A DNA stretch of 64,000 nucleotides, from contig JBATTK010000169.1 in NCBI GenBank assembly GCA_049670505.1, forward strand, positions 1 to 64,000, written 5' to 3'. Below, in pieces: positions 41,762-50,794 of the stretch. The translations under genes were made by a program, and so were the position numbers. Within the stretch, counting starts at the first letter, position 1. Every line of letters begins with the position of its first letter. The DNA comes from JBATTK01 sp049670505 (lineage in GTDB: Bacteria > Bacteroidota > Bacteroidia > Flavobacteriales > Flavobacteriaceae). The notes under the pieces were generated by a model. It worked only from the letters and a program-made list of their open reading frames with translations. It made no database searches and was not told the origin of the DNA.

Positions 41762-44146
41762 ATGAATGTACTCAAAAATGCGGGTAATTCCGCAAACACT
41801 TTTGCCAAACGCTGGGCAGAATTCGTTATCAGATTTAAATGGCTCGTACTGCTCGCCACACTTTTACTGGCCGTAGGACTGGGATTTCAGGGAAAAATGG
41901 AATTTGATGGGGACTATCATGTCTTTTTCAGTGATTCCAATCCGGAATTGGAAGCTTTTGACGCCCTTCAGGACAAATATACCAAGGACGATAATATCGT
42001 TATTGTTCTGGCACCTACGAATGGCAATGTCTTTACCCGTGAAAATTTGGTCGCCATAGAGGATTTGACCGAACAAGCTTGGAACACACCCTATTCTTCA
42101 CGTGTAGATGCCGTAACCAATTTTCAGCACACCAGCGCCGATGGCGATGATCTTTATGTAGATGACCTATCTTATGAATCGGCACTTAAAACCGATGTAG
42201 AAATCACCGAAATTAGGAAAAAAGCACTTAAGGAACCGCTACTGGTGCATCGGCTTATTAATGAAAAGGGGAGTGTTACAGCTATCAACGTAACAGTGCG
42301 ACTACCCGGAGTGGATAGTGCGGCCGAAATTCCGGAAGTTACCATTGCCATTCGGGAAATGGTCGCTGATTTTCAAGAAAAGTACCCGCAGTTTGATGTG
42401 TATACTACAGGTTTGGTGCCTCTTAACACAGCATTCTTTGAATCCTCACAGAGCGACCTTGCCCTTATCGGAATTATGTTACTTATCGTAATTTTTGTTA
42501 CGTTCTTATTGACACGGAATCTCTTTGCCACGCTCTCCACACTTTTCGTAGTACTATTTTCTATTATGAGTGCTGTGGGTTTTGTTGGTCTTACAGGGAT
42601 TAAACTTACTCCACCTTCGTCTGTATTCCCTACCATGATATTGACGCTGGCGGTAGCGGATAGTATCCATATTCTTATCACCATGCTGCAAAAGGTGCGT
42701 AAGGATGGGATGGGCAAAAAAGAAGCGTTGGTAGAAAGTATGCGCCTCAATTTTATGCCGGTATTCATAACAAGTCTTACTACCGTAATAGGATTTCTTA
42801 CGATGAATTTTGGTGATGTGCCCCCTTTCTGGCATTTGGGCAATATTACCGCTTTTGGTATGACCATGGCATTCTTTTACTCTACAACTACCTTACCGGC
42901 ACTTATGGCCATCTTCCCCATTTGGAAAAAGAAGAAAGCCGTAGGGCAAATAGAAGAAAAGATAGGCATCTATACCAAACTAGGGCTTTTCGTTACCAGG
43001 CAGCCGGCAAGGCTTACCTTTATTTCATTGGCGATCATAGCCGGATTGACCTATTTGGCTACTTTAAATGTGTTCAACGATGAGTTCGTAGAGTATTTTG
43101 ATGATTCCGTGCAGTTTAGAAGAGATAGTGATTTTATAAACGATAATCTGACCGGTTTTTATAATGTGGAGTTTTCCGTAGGAAGTGGCGAAAGCGGAGG
43201 TATCAATAATCCAGAATATTTGCAAAAACTCAATGAGTTCGAAGATTGGCTCAATGATCAGCCAGAAGTGGTACATGTGAATGCGTTTAGCGAAGTTGCC
43301 CGAAGGGTAAACCGCTCTATGCACGGTGATGATCAATCCTATTATAGAGTACCGGATAATAGGGAGGAAGCCGCTCAATTTCTTCTTTTATATGAACTTT
43401 CATTGCCTTTTGGCCTGGACCTTAATAATCAAATCAATGTGGATAAATCCGAAACGCGGGTGACCACCACTTTAAAGAATATTTCCAGTGCGGAAATGAT
43501 CGCTTTTTCCGCTAGGGCAGAGGAATGGTTGCGCAACAATGCCAATAGACCTATGCATACTATTGGTGTAAGCCCTACCATGATGTTTTCCAAATTAGGG
43601 TTCAGACAGGCAGATAGCATGTTCAATGGAAATATTATCGCATTGATCCTTATTTCCTTGGTATTGATGCTTGCATTGAGAAACTTTAAGCTGGGGCTGT
43701 TGAGCATTATTCCCAATGTAACTCCGGTCCTGGTCGGTTTTGGGATATGGGCACTCTATAAGGGACAGATCAATACGGGTATGGTAATCGTATTTGGGAT
43801 GACCTTGGGCATTATCGTTGATGATACTGTCCATTTTATGAGCAAATTCTTGCGTGCCCGTCGCGAAATGGGCTATGATGCCAAGCAAGCAGTGATTTAT
43901 GCTTTTGAAACGGTAGGTCGCGCATTGGTGACCACTACCTTGGTATTGTTGGCAGGCTTTGCAGTATTATCAACATCTTCTTTTGCGCTGAATAGTTATA
44001 TGGCGCGGATTACGGTTATCATTATCCTATCGGCATTGATCATTGATTTTATTCTGTTGCCCTCGCTCTTAATATTGATCAGTAAAAAAGACGAGGTATA
44101 TGCAAAGTCAAGTCAGTTGAAACCAGAATTAAACCTAGATAAATAA
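41762..44146 (+). CDS. RND superfamily transporter (MMPL / sterol-sensing-domain type)
   Basis: This 794-residue inner membrane protein has two repeats of a large periplasmic loop followed by a membrane block with sterol-sensing-like helices: residues about 220-390 (SSVFPTMILTLAVADSIHIL) and 620-780 (GMVIVFGMTLGIIVDDTVHF). The FSDSNPELEAFDALQDKY stretch after the first helix is typical of HpnN/MMPL-like RND proteins. These export or move lipids and hydrophobic compounds. Context (TetR control, LolA-like protein and an outer membrane barrel behind it) suggests envelope lipid traffic or efflux. Confidence 0.92.
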   Translation: MNVLKNAGNSANTFAKRWAEFVIRFKWLVLLATLLLAVGLGFQGKMEFDGDYHVFFSDSNPELEAFDALQDKYTKDDNIVIVLAPTNGNVFTRENLVAIEDLTEQAWNTPYSSRVDAVTNFQHTSADGDDLYVDDLSYESALKTDVEITEIRKKALKEPLLVHRLINEKGSVTAINVTVRLPGVDSAAEIPEVTIAIREMVADFQEKYPQFDVYTTGLVPLNTAFFESSQSDLALIGIMLLIVIFVTFLLTRNLFATLSTLFVVLFSIMSAVGFVGLTGIKLTPPSSVFPTMILTLAVADSIHILITMLQKVRKDGMGKKEALVESMRLNFMPVFITSLTTVIGFLTMNFGDVPPFWHLGNITAFGMTMAFFYSTTTLPALMAIFPIWKKKKAVGQIEEKIGIYTKLGLFVTRQPARLTFISLAIIAGLTYLATLNVFNDEFVEYFDDSVQFRRDSDFINDNLTGFYNVEFSVGSGESGGINNPEYLQKLNEFEDWLNDQPEVVHVNAFSEVARRVNRSMHGDDQSYYRVPDNREEAAQFLLLYELSLPFGLDLNNQINVDKSETRVTTTLKNISSAEMIAFSARAEEWLRNNANRPMHTIGVSPTMMFSKLGFRQADSMFNGNIIALILISLVLMLALRNFKLGLLSIIPNVTPVLVGFGIWALYKGQINTGMVIVFGMTLGIIVDDTVHFMSKFLRARREMGYDAKQAVIYAFETVGRALVTTTLVLLAGFAVLSTSSFALNSYMARITVIIILSALIIDFILLPSLLILISKKDEVYAKSSQLKPELNLDK

Positions 44147-44175
44147 TGTTCATTTTAAAATTAAAACACTTAACA

Positions 44176-44949
44176 ATGAGAAATTCAATTTTTATGTCGA
44201 TCGCTTTATTGGGGACCATAGTGGGAAACGCCCAAACCCCGGAAGAACGGGGGTTACAGATAGCAAAGGCCGCAGAGGAAGCCGATTTGGGATTCGGCAG
44301 CAGCACGGTAGAATTAAGAATGGTCCTAAAGAACAAAAACGGACAGACCAGTGAACGGTCCATGACAACACGGACTTTAGAGCTAACGGAAGATGGGGAC
44401 AAGTCCCTTATCGCTTTCAATAGTCCCAAGGATGTAAAAGGAACGGCGACGCTTACGTTTACCCATAAAATAGGTTCCGACGATCAATGGCTCTACTTAC
44501 CCTCCATTAAAAGGGTAAAACGGATCTCTTCCAATAATAAGTCGGGCCCCTTTGTGGGCAGTGAGTTTGCTTATGAAGACCTTTCATCACAGGAAGTAGA
44601 GAAATACACTTATAAATTTTTAGAAGAAAAGGGTAGTCTTCTGATGGTGGAACAAGATCCCGTTGATCCCAAATCGGGCTATACCCGTCGTATAGTCACT
44701 TACAACAAGGAGAAAGGCTATAGAATAGAAGAAGTTAAATTCTATGACCGAAAAAATGCCTTGCTAAAAACATTGACGTATAGTGACTATAAATTGTATA
44801 AGAACAAATTTTGGCGGGCCGCTACCTTTAATATGATCAATCATCAGAGTAACAAGGAAACCCTATTGAAGTTTAGCGAATATAATTTTGGAACTGCATT
44901 TTCCGATGATGATTTTTCCCAAGTGGCATTACAGCGAGCTGGAAAATAA
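44176..44949 (+). CDS. LolA-like outer membrane lipoprotein-sorting protein
   Basis: I favour the ATG at 44176, which gives a clean signal peptide (MRNSIFMSIALLGTIVGNAQ); an in-frame ATG at 44146 overlaps the RND stop and would add ten residues. The mature protein matches the LolA-like family that accompanies RND/MMPL transporters: FNSPKDVKGTATLTFTHKI, QWLYLPSIKRVKRISSNNKS and GSEFAYEDLSSQEVEKYTYK. It is probably a periplasmic carrier of lipid or hydrophobic cargo between the RND protein and the outer membrane. Confidence 0.9.
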   Translation: MRNSIFMSIALLGTIVGNAQTPEERGLQIAKAAEEADLGFGSSTVELRMVLKNKNGQTSERSMTTRTLELTEDGDKSLIAFNSPKDVKGTATLTFTHKIGSDDQWLYLPSIKRVKRISSNNKSGPFVGSEFAYEDLSSQEVEKYTYKFLEEKGSLLMVEQDPVDPKSGYTRRIVTYNKEKGYRIEEVKFYDRKNALLKTLTYSDYKLYKNKFWRAATFNMINHQSNKETLLKFSEYNFGTAFSDDDFSQVALQRAGK

Positions 44950-44951
44950 GT

Positions 44952-45078
44952 TAGAGACTGTTTAATTCATAAGACAAGGTCGATTTTTCCGCAGCTTGGT
45001 TGAGTTGTTTTCAATGAGAGATGTTGGCATTGATGGTTTGCACAACACTTCTTTCGACCTTGTCTTTCTTTACCGTAA
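44952..45078. repeat. Inverted-repeat element inside the RND cassette
   Basis: The gap between the LolA-like and barrel genes contains AAGACAAGGTCGA (44971-44983) and its perfect inverted copy (45054-45066) about 70 bases apart. It also starts with AGAGACTGTTT, the same end as the 171-bp elements. It reads as a decayed small mobile element that did not break the operon. Confidence 0.55.
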
Positions 45079-45081
45079 CGG

Positions 45082-46287
45082 ATGAACAACATAAAGCTAT
45101 GGGGAATTGTTTGCTTGTTGACCACCACATATGGATGGACCCAGGAAGATGACCTCAAAAAAGTAACTCACGATTTTGAGATGGAGATCGAGGGGGAATA
45201 CCGATATTTTGTCAAGGATGCGCAGTTCAATGGACAAGAAGATCACTATCCGTCCATTGCATTCCGACCGGAATACTCCGCAGAATGGAACAAAGGCTAT
45301 GAGAGTATCAACTTTAAAGGTTTTTTTAGATGGGATCGCGATGATGAACGTACCCACGGAGACATTCGTGAACTGTACTATCAAAAGGCAAAAAATAATT
45401 GGGAGTTTAATATTGGGTTGAAAAAGGTGTTTTGGGGAGTGATAGAGAGTAATCATCTGGTCGATATTATTAATCAGACCGATGCTGTGGAGACTTTTGA
45501 CGGAGAGGAAAAGTTAGGGCAACCTATGGCACAATTCAGTTGGATTACCAAGAAGATCGGCACCTTTGATGTTTATTATTTGCCTTTTCATAGAAAGCGT
45601 ACTTTTGCCGGTGCGGAAGGAAGGTTGCGTTTTGGAATCGTTATTGACCGGGATGACCTGAGTTATGAGAGCGGTGCGGAGGAATGGCATCAGGATTTTG
45701 CACTACGCTGGAAGCATTATTTTGGCATTGTGGACATTGCCCTTTCCCATTTCTATGGCAACGGTAGGGAGCCCTTATTTGTTTTTGATTCCAGCGGGAA
45801 TATCGATTCCTTTTATCCAATCATCCATCAAACCGGGTTGGAACTACAGGTAACCCATGACGCCTTTCTATGGAAATTGGAATCCATTTATCGCAATGCC
45901 GATGCACAGGACTTTTTCGCATTGGCCGCAGGATTGGAATATACCTTTAGCAATATTGATGGGAACGGATTGGACATCGGTATCTTGGGGGAATATTTGT
46001 ACGATGAACGTGATGAGTTGGCTTTGAACGCACTTCAAAACGATGTTTTTTTTGGAAGCCGCATTGCTTTTAACGATACCCGGGATACTTCTATTTTAAT
46101 TGGCGGGATAACGGATTTAAAAAGAAGCAGCACCATTTTTAGTTTGGAAGCTTCCAGGCGTTTTGGAAGTACGTGGACCGCTGAGGTAGAAGCTCGGATT
46201 TTCAACAATATAGATTCCTCAGAATTAATTCTTTCCAATTTTCGGGACGATAGTTTCTTGCGAATTTCGATTTCCAAGTTTTTTTAA
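45082..46287 (+). CDS. Outer membrane beta-barrel protein, partner of an RND/LolA-like system
   Basis: This 401-residue protein has a signal peptide (LLTTTYGWTQ), many alternating aromatic strands and a C-terminal FLRISISKFF ending in Phe, as expected of a barrel. It begins DFEMEIEGEYRYFVKDAQF. Similar barrels (DUF1302-like) lie behind RND plus LolA-like genes in other bacteria. I infer a trans-envelope path: RND protein, LolA-like carrier, this barrel. Residue-level function cannot be assigned. Confidence 0.8.
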   Translation: MNNIKLWGIVCLLTTTYGWTQEDDLKKVTHDFEMEIEGEYRYFVKDAQFNGQEDHYPSIAFRPEYSAEWNKGYESINFKGFFRWDRDDERTHGDIRELYYQKAKNNWEFNIGLKKVFWGVIESNHLVDIINQTDAVETFDGEEKLGQPMAQFSWITKKIGTFDVYYLPFHRKRTFAGAEGRLRFGIVIDRDDLSYESGAEEWHQDFALRWKHYFGIVDIALSHFYGNGREPLFVFDSSGNIDSFYPIIHQTGLELQVTHDAFLWKLESIYRNADAQDFFALAAGLEYTFSNIDGNGLDIGILGEYLYDERDELALNALQNDVFFGSRIAFNDTRDTSILIGGITDLKRSSTIFSLEASRRFGSTWTAEVEARIFNNIDSSELILSNFRDDSFLRISISKFF

Positions 46288-46401
46288 TGAGCTGATCAAG
46301 ATACTTTTATTTGATTCAAGTTTTTAGGATACCTTAAGCTTCATTTTGTTACCATATGAAATGGGAATTGCATACATTTACCAGCAATTTTTAAGTTAGA
46401 A

Positions 46402-47334
46402 ATGAAGCAGATTACCAATACCATATTGATGATTCGCCCGGTCAATTTTCGTATGAACGAACAGACGGCCGTAAATAACTATTTTATGGAAGATCTAGAT
46501 CTTCAAAATAGTACGATCAACAAAAAAGCGCAACAGGAGTTCGACAGCTTTGTAATTGCCTTGCGAGATAAGGGAGTTGAAGTTATTGTTATAGAGGATA
46601 CCAAAGAACCGGATACTCCCGATGCTATTTTTCCGAACAACTGGGTTTCGTTTCATGCCAATGGAACCGCAGTTGTTTATCCCATGTTCGCTGAAAATAG
46701 AAGAAATGAACGTAGGGAGGATATTCTTGATATTCTTGAGCAAGAAGGTTTTGTCATCGATAATATCATGGACTATACCTCCGCGGAAAAGGAAGGGCTT
46801 TTTTTGGAAGGAACCGGCAGTATTTTAATGGATAGAGTGAACCAAAAAGTGTATTGCGCACTCTCCGACCGTGCCCATGAGGAACTGTTGATAGAGTTCT
46901 GTGAAGATTTTGATTGTTTGCCCATTGTTTTTACTGCGAATCAGACCGTTGACGGAGAGCGACTCCCTATTTATCACACCAATGTTATGATGTGTCTGGG
47001 AGATCGGTATGCCGTTATTTGTCTGGATTCCATTGATGATAAAAAGGAACGAAAAAATGTAATTGATCATTTAAAACAGGATGGGAAAGAGATTATAGCG
47101 ATTACGGAAGAACAAATGCACCATTTTGCAGGGAATATGCTTCAGGTAGTAGGTGCAGAAGATCAACGTTATCTGGTTATGAGTTCCGCGGCCTATCACA
47201 GCTTAAAACCAGATCAACGTGCTAAGCTAGAAAAATACAATCCTATTATCCATAGCTCTTTGGATACCATTGAGACTTGTGGAGGGGGCAGTGCCCGTTG
47301 TATGATGGCAGAGGTGTTTTTGCCTAGGATCTAA
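46402..47334 (+). CDS. ctlX: Citrulline utilization hydrolase (amidinotransferase fold)
   Basis: This 310-residue protein resembles CtlX: MIRPVNFRMNEQTAVNNYF at the start, DAIFPNNWVSFHANGTAVVY (residues about 74-93), YHTNVMMCLGDRYAV and the C-terminal nucleophile Cys300 in GGGSARCMMAEV. The family belongs to the guanidino-group-modifying enzymes and is linked to arginine/citrulline metabolism in Bacteroidota. A truncated second copy of its 3' end lies at 48233-48464. A TACATTTA -7-like box stands 21 bases before the ATG. Confidence 0.88.
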   Translation: MKQITNTILMIRPVNFRMNEQTAVNNYFMEDLDLQNSTINKKAQQEFDSFVIALRDKGVEVIVIEDTKEPDTPDAIFPNNWVSFHANGTAVVYPMFAENRRNERREDILDILEQEGFVIDNIMDYTSAEKEGLFLEGTGSILMDRVNQKVYCALSDRAHEELLIEFCEDFDCLPIVFTANQTVDGERLPIYHTNVMMCLGDRYAVICLDSIDDKKERKNVIDHLKQDGKEIIAITEEQMHHFAGNMLQVVGAEDQRYLVMSSAAYHSLKPDQRAKLEKYNPIIHSSLDTIETCGGGSARCMMAEVFLPRI

Positions 47335-47640
47335 GCCCGATAATGCTTCTATGTGGAACGGTGCATCTATATGATAAAGCTTTGCTTTTTATTTTTCATG
47401 CAACAACCTAAGTATTGGTCTATTTCATGAAGCGAACACTATTTCCTGGATTCCATGGTCTCATCTTTATGGAGTGTTTCAAAAACAAAGAATTCTTTAG
47501 TCAGAAGCGATACTATGTCAAAGAACATCGTATTGAGCCCATAAATAAAGAATTCTTTATTCTATTCCCATTTAACTTTTATTGGAGGCGTATTTTTTTT
47601 AAGCCGTCGCCACCAGTTTTAGATGGATGGGTAGCACGCA
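47335..47640. other. Non-coding gap after ctlX
   Basis: About 300 bases, AT-rich. A 78-codon plus-strand frame (47415-47651) has no family resemblance, no signal and low-complexity aromatic content; I do not call it. No terminator is evident. Confidence 0.4.
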
Positions 47641-48027
47641 TCAACAGGTGACCCTGGTTTGCCAGTAAACACCATATTTTGTGCCATTGGAGGTTGTCCC
47701 GGCCCAGCATTGTCTAACTTGCACACAACCAGCAACGTTAAACCATGAGCCACATCCACTTGAAAACACTTTATTGGTAATAGCTTCAGCTAGCTTTGAC
47801 GCTAAATCATGGTGTTTTTCTAAAAATGCCACAACCTCTTCTTCTGAATTTAAGTTGTTGAGGTCTTCCATCAATTCAAGTGCGTTACAATCCTCCGGAG
47901 AAAGCATGTAAGTCAGTTCACATTTATCCTCGGTTTCCAACAAGGGATTCGTACCTTCTTCAACTGCTGGAGTACTGCCATACCCAATTAGACAGGTAAA
48001 GACAAAAAGCGCAAATAATCTTTTCAT
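47641..48027 (-). CDS. Small Cys-rich secreted protein of unknown function
   Basis: I do not recognise this 128-residue protein. Residues 1-20 look like a signal peptide (MKRLFALFVFTCLIGYGSTP). Residues 58-83 form an acidic helix (SEEEVVAFLEKHHDLASKLA), and the C-terminal 40 residues hold four Cys (92, 101, 107, 128), with two more at 36 and 47. The AFLEK...LASKLAEA helix before a Cys/Gly/Thr-rich end superficially recalls Nif11-type precursor leaders, but the signal peptide argues for a disulfide-bonded secreted domain. It lies between ctlX and its truncated copy. Confidence 0.65.
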   Translation of the reverse strand: MKRLFALFVFTCLIGYGSTPAVEEGTNPLLETEDKCELTYMLSPEDCNALELMEDLNNLNSEEEVVAFLEKHHDLASKLAEAITNKVFSSGCGSWFNVAGCVQVRQCWAGTTSNGTKYGVYWQTRVTC

Positions 48028-48232
48028 AATAATAGAATTTTAGGGTTAAACAAATTGTCATTTTAAAATCAAGGGCCTAGCATACGATTAAAAAGATTTA
48101 AGTAAGTAAGTAATTTCCTTTTAAATTACTCTATTTTACGCATATAAATTCAAGAAAAATAGTTAAAATTTATAACTAAGGTAGTTTTAGTGATGCTTAA
48201 TGAGTGTAAAACGGCTAGAGAATTATTATCAT

Positions 48233-48464
48233 AACGGAAGGACAAATGCACCATTTTGCAGGGAATATGCTTCAGGTAATAGAGGCAGAAAATCAACGTT
48301 ATCTGGTTATGAGTTCCGTGGCCTATCACAGCTTAAAACCAGATCAACGCACTAAGCTGGAAAAATACAATCCTATTATCCATAGCTCTTTGGATACCAT
48401 TGAAACTTGCAGAGGGGGAAGTGCCCATTGTATGATGGCCGAAGTTTTTCTGCCAAAAACTTAG
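48233..48464 (+). pseudogene. Truncated duplicate of the ctlX 3' end
   Basis: This segment repeats the last roughly 75 codons of ctlX (47105-47334) with about 90 percent identity by eye, including the tail and stop. There is no 5' part; the remaining open frame (from ATG 48246) is 72 codons. The sequence before the nucleophile is changed from CGGGSARC to CRGGSAHC. It cannot be a working enzyme. It points to an ancestral tandem duplication around the small secreted gene. Confidence 0.85.
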
Positions 48465-48739
48465 GCTTGTTTAAAGCCCCAAAAATGTTCCTTTTAGGGA
48501 ACATCTTCCAGATCTTGTAATAGGTATGATGTGGCCTATGGTTTGTCTTGAAGATGTTTGTCAAATAATTTGATTATGGCATCAAAATATTGCTCGGTCT
48601 CAACTTGTTGACGAAGAAGTTATAAAATAAGCCGTTACCAAGGGAGAGCTATTTCAGAACAGATATACAAAGCCATACTTCTAGGCAAAGATCTTGGCAT
48701 ACACCTTTAGGTGTTTGGGAAAGACAATGCCAAACCTTA

Positions 48740-49408
48740 TTATTTCATTTGATCGAGTTCCTCTTTATTTCGATTTTTAAAAGAAACGACAATTATTGTC
48801 AAGGCCAGGATCAAGAGCGGACCAACGATCCATAGGTACTTCTTGTCCCAAGACATTTCTTGATTGGTAGTTACCTTTTCGATGAGCTGATTTTCAGAAG
48901 TTTCTTGAGGAAGGTCAAACGAACAGCTTCTGGTATTTGTATCAAGAATACACTTTTTTCGTTCCTTCGAAATACGGATGATGACATGATTCCTTATACG
49001 TTTATAAACCTCGGTAAAGCTGTGGATCGATATATCAAAATTGCCGTGTAATTCGGTAATTCCATCCAATCGATAGACCAATACCGCATCGTGACTTATG
49101 AGGTCTCCTTCCATAAAAACAAGTTTTATGGCTGCTCCGTTGATCTTTAGATCAATTGTCCTGTTAAAATAAGACGTAAACTCATTATAGTACATTTTTA
49201 GCGGTATGACCGCTTGATTGGCCAATTCAGGTTTAAGACGTATGATTAGATCGATCGCCCCCTGTGGCATTAAATGTATGGTGAGCAAGCCCCCTTCCGC
49301 GTCCTGATCAATGGCATACGTTATTTGATTCGGGGAATGTGCCTTTGCCAAAGAAACACTTAACAGGAAAAAGCAAAGTATTCCCAGAAGTTTTATTTTT
49401 CCAAACAT
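48740..49408 (-). CDS. Secreted membrane-anchored protein of unknown function
   Basis: I start at the Met at 49408 (MFGKIKLLGILCFFLLSVSL), which begins a good signal peptide ending AKAH; an in-frame ATG seven codons earlier is possible. After a beta-rich extracytoplasmic domain of about 150 residues comes a C-terminal membrane helix (YLWIVGPLLILALTIIVVSF) with a basic end. It is vaguely like DUF6702-type proteins. It is the last gene of a run of minus-strand secreted proteins. Confidence 0.7.
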   Translation of the reverse strand: MFGKIKLLGILCFFLLSVSLAKAHSPNQITYAIDQDAEGGLLTIHLMPQGAIDLIIRLKPELANQAVIPLKMYYNEFTSYFNRTIDLKINGAAIKLVFMEGDLISHDAVLVYRLDGITELHGNFDISIHSFTEVYKRIRNHVIIRISKERKKCILDTNTRSCSFDLPQETSENQLIEKVTTNQEMSWDKKYLWIVGPLLILALTIIVVSFKNRNKEELDQMK

Positions 49409-49513
49409 GATACACGGGTATAACATCAACTCAAGACGAGTTTAATATCGGGATTATCGACCTCCTTTATTTTTAGGCTTACCATAGTTCCTATTTTACC
49501 GGTCCTGCGGTAG

Positions 49514-50485
49514 TTACATTCCATCACCCCCAAAACGGAAGCTATCGTCGGGTGTACCGGAAAAGCAAATGGGTACGGAAGGAAAATTATCGGTAATCAC
49601 ATAGTAATATTCGTTATCGCTCTCGGGCGTCTTTCCCATTTTTCCATTACACGCGTCCAAATCCGAGACCCCATTTACGTATTCATAATCGGCAAAATAA
49701 GTTCCGTCGTAACAGCCATCCGGTGCCGTTTCACCATCACCGGGCCGCTCACCCTCTATAAGTTGATACCCACTTTCATACGCAACGATCGTTACGCCAT
49801 CATCATCATAGGCATACTTGTAGTAAATGGGGAATCCATCTGCCGCATATCCTACTTTTACCATTTCCGTACCGTCAATACCAAGATGCTCGATGTAGGC
49901 CGAAGCACGTCCATGATAATGATATTGCCCGGTAGGCTGAACGTGTGCGTTGTTGCAATCCAGACCAAGCGGTAGGGTAGATTGTAGGGCGTTGAACGAC
50001 CATTCCCGATTTACGTCCCCATCGGAAGTCATAAAACTTTCAGCGGTCTGCGGTTCTATGCCTACGCCACTGAACAAAATTCCCGAGACAAAGCCACCTG
50101 TACCCGTTGTCCGTGTGGCCAATTCGGGAGCCATGGTCATGGTGTACGAGTTGCTCTGAACGCTGATCGTATTAGGGTTTCCCGCATTGGGAAACTCTCC
50201 CACCAAATGATCGGCAATGCTGTTCATGGTAATGCTTCTGGTCGTACCATCTTCAGTTTCCTCGTACTGGCTTGTTTCCCCTAAGAGTGCTTCGATAGCT
50301 ACCGTGCAATCCGAGGCGTCTAGATTGATTGCAAATACACTTGCATCGCTACAGTCCGCCTCATCGTCGGTAACACCATCGACTGTTGCATCATCCGATT
50401 CACAAGCACAAAATATGAGGGTCAATACCAGCACCATTGTTAAAAAGAGACCCTTGTTTCCATTTTTCATTTCAAATTTTTTCAT
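49514..50485 (-). CDS. YHYH domain-containing lipoprotein
   Basis: This 323-residue protein has a lipoprotein signal (LVLTLIFCACESDD, residues 18-31) and a YHYH domain in the second half: QPTGQYHYHGRASAYIEHLG, YAADGFPIYYKYAYDDDG and DLDACNGKMGKTPESDNEYY. YHYH proteins are poorly understood, secreted and often metal-associated because of the His-rich motif. Two conserved Cys pairs (DGCYDG, DACNG) may form disulfides. It lies among other exported proteins, with a 309-base gap before the next gene upstream. Confidence 0.85.
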   Translation of the reverse strand: MKKFEMKNGNKGLFLTMVLVLTLIFCACESDDATVDGVTDDEADCSDASVFAINLDASDCTVAIEALLGETSQYEETEDGTTRSITMNSIADHLVGEFPNAGNPNTISVQSNSYTMTMAPELATRTTGTGGFVSGILFSGVGIEPQTAESFMTSDGDVNREWSFNALQSTLPLGLDCNNAHVQPTGQYHYHGRASAYIEHLGIDGTEMVKVGYAADGFPIYYKYAYDDDGVTIVAYESGYQLIEGERPGDGETAPDGCYDGTYFADYEYVNGVSDLDACNGKMGKTPESDNEYYYVITDNFPSVPICFSGTPDDSFRFGGDGM

Positions 50486-50794
50486 GATAATTTTATTTAA
50501 GGATTATTGGGACCATCAAGTTCGACAAATCATCAATGAAGATTTAAAAGTTTAAGCGAACAGTCCAAAATTTTAAGTGAACACACTTTACAAAGTGTTA
50601 ATTCCTCTTTTTTTGTTAAAAGCGTACTATTTTGATAAAAAAAATTGGCTTTAGTAGTACCGGAATCTCATAAAATCATAGGAAAGAAACATTTAGAAGG
50701 GCCAAAAGTGAGATAAAGGGTACGAAACAGCTTTAATACAGGCCTATTTTACAATTCCCATTCTTTATTTCTATTCCTACTTTGATAGTAATTT
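50486..50794. other. Gap between the YHYH and arylsulfotransferase-like genes
   Basis: No gene is seen. A 16-base near-palindrome (ACACTTTACAAAGTGT, 50583-50598) about 100 bases upstream of the YHYH gene is the only structure, possibly an operator. Confidence 0.35.

Noticed and set aside
47415..47651. A 78-codon plus-strand frame after ctlX
   Set aside because: Aromatic- and Lys-rich with no recognisable domain or signal, and it overlaps the 3' end of the better-supported minus-strand gene.
48600..48739. Resemblance of this spacer to an insertion-sequence remnant (ATTTCAGAACAG plus a short open frame)
   Set aside because: Only about a dozen bases match the element ends, and no transposase motif is visible in any frame.
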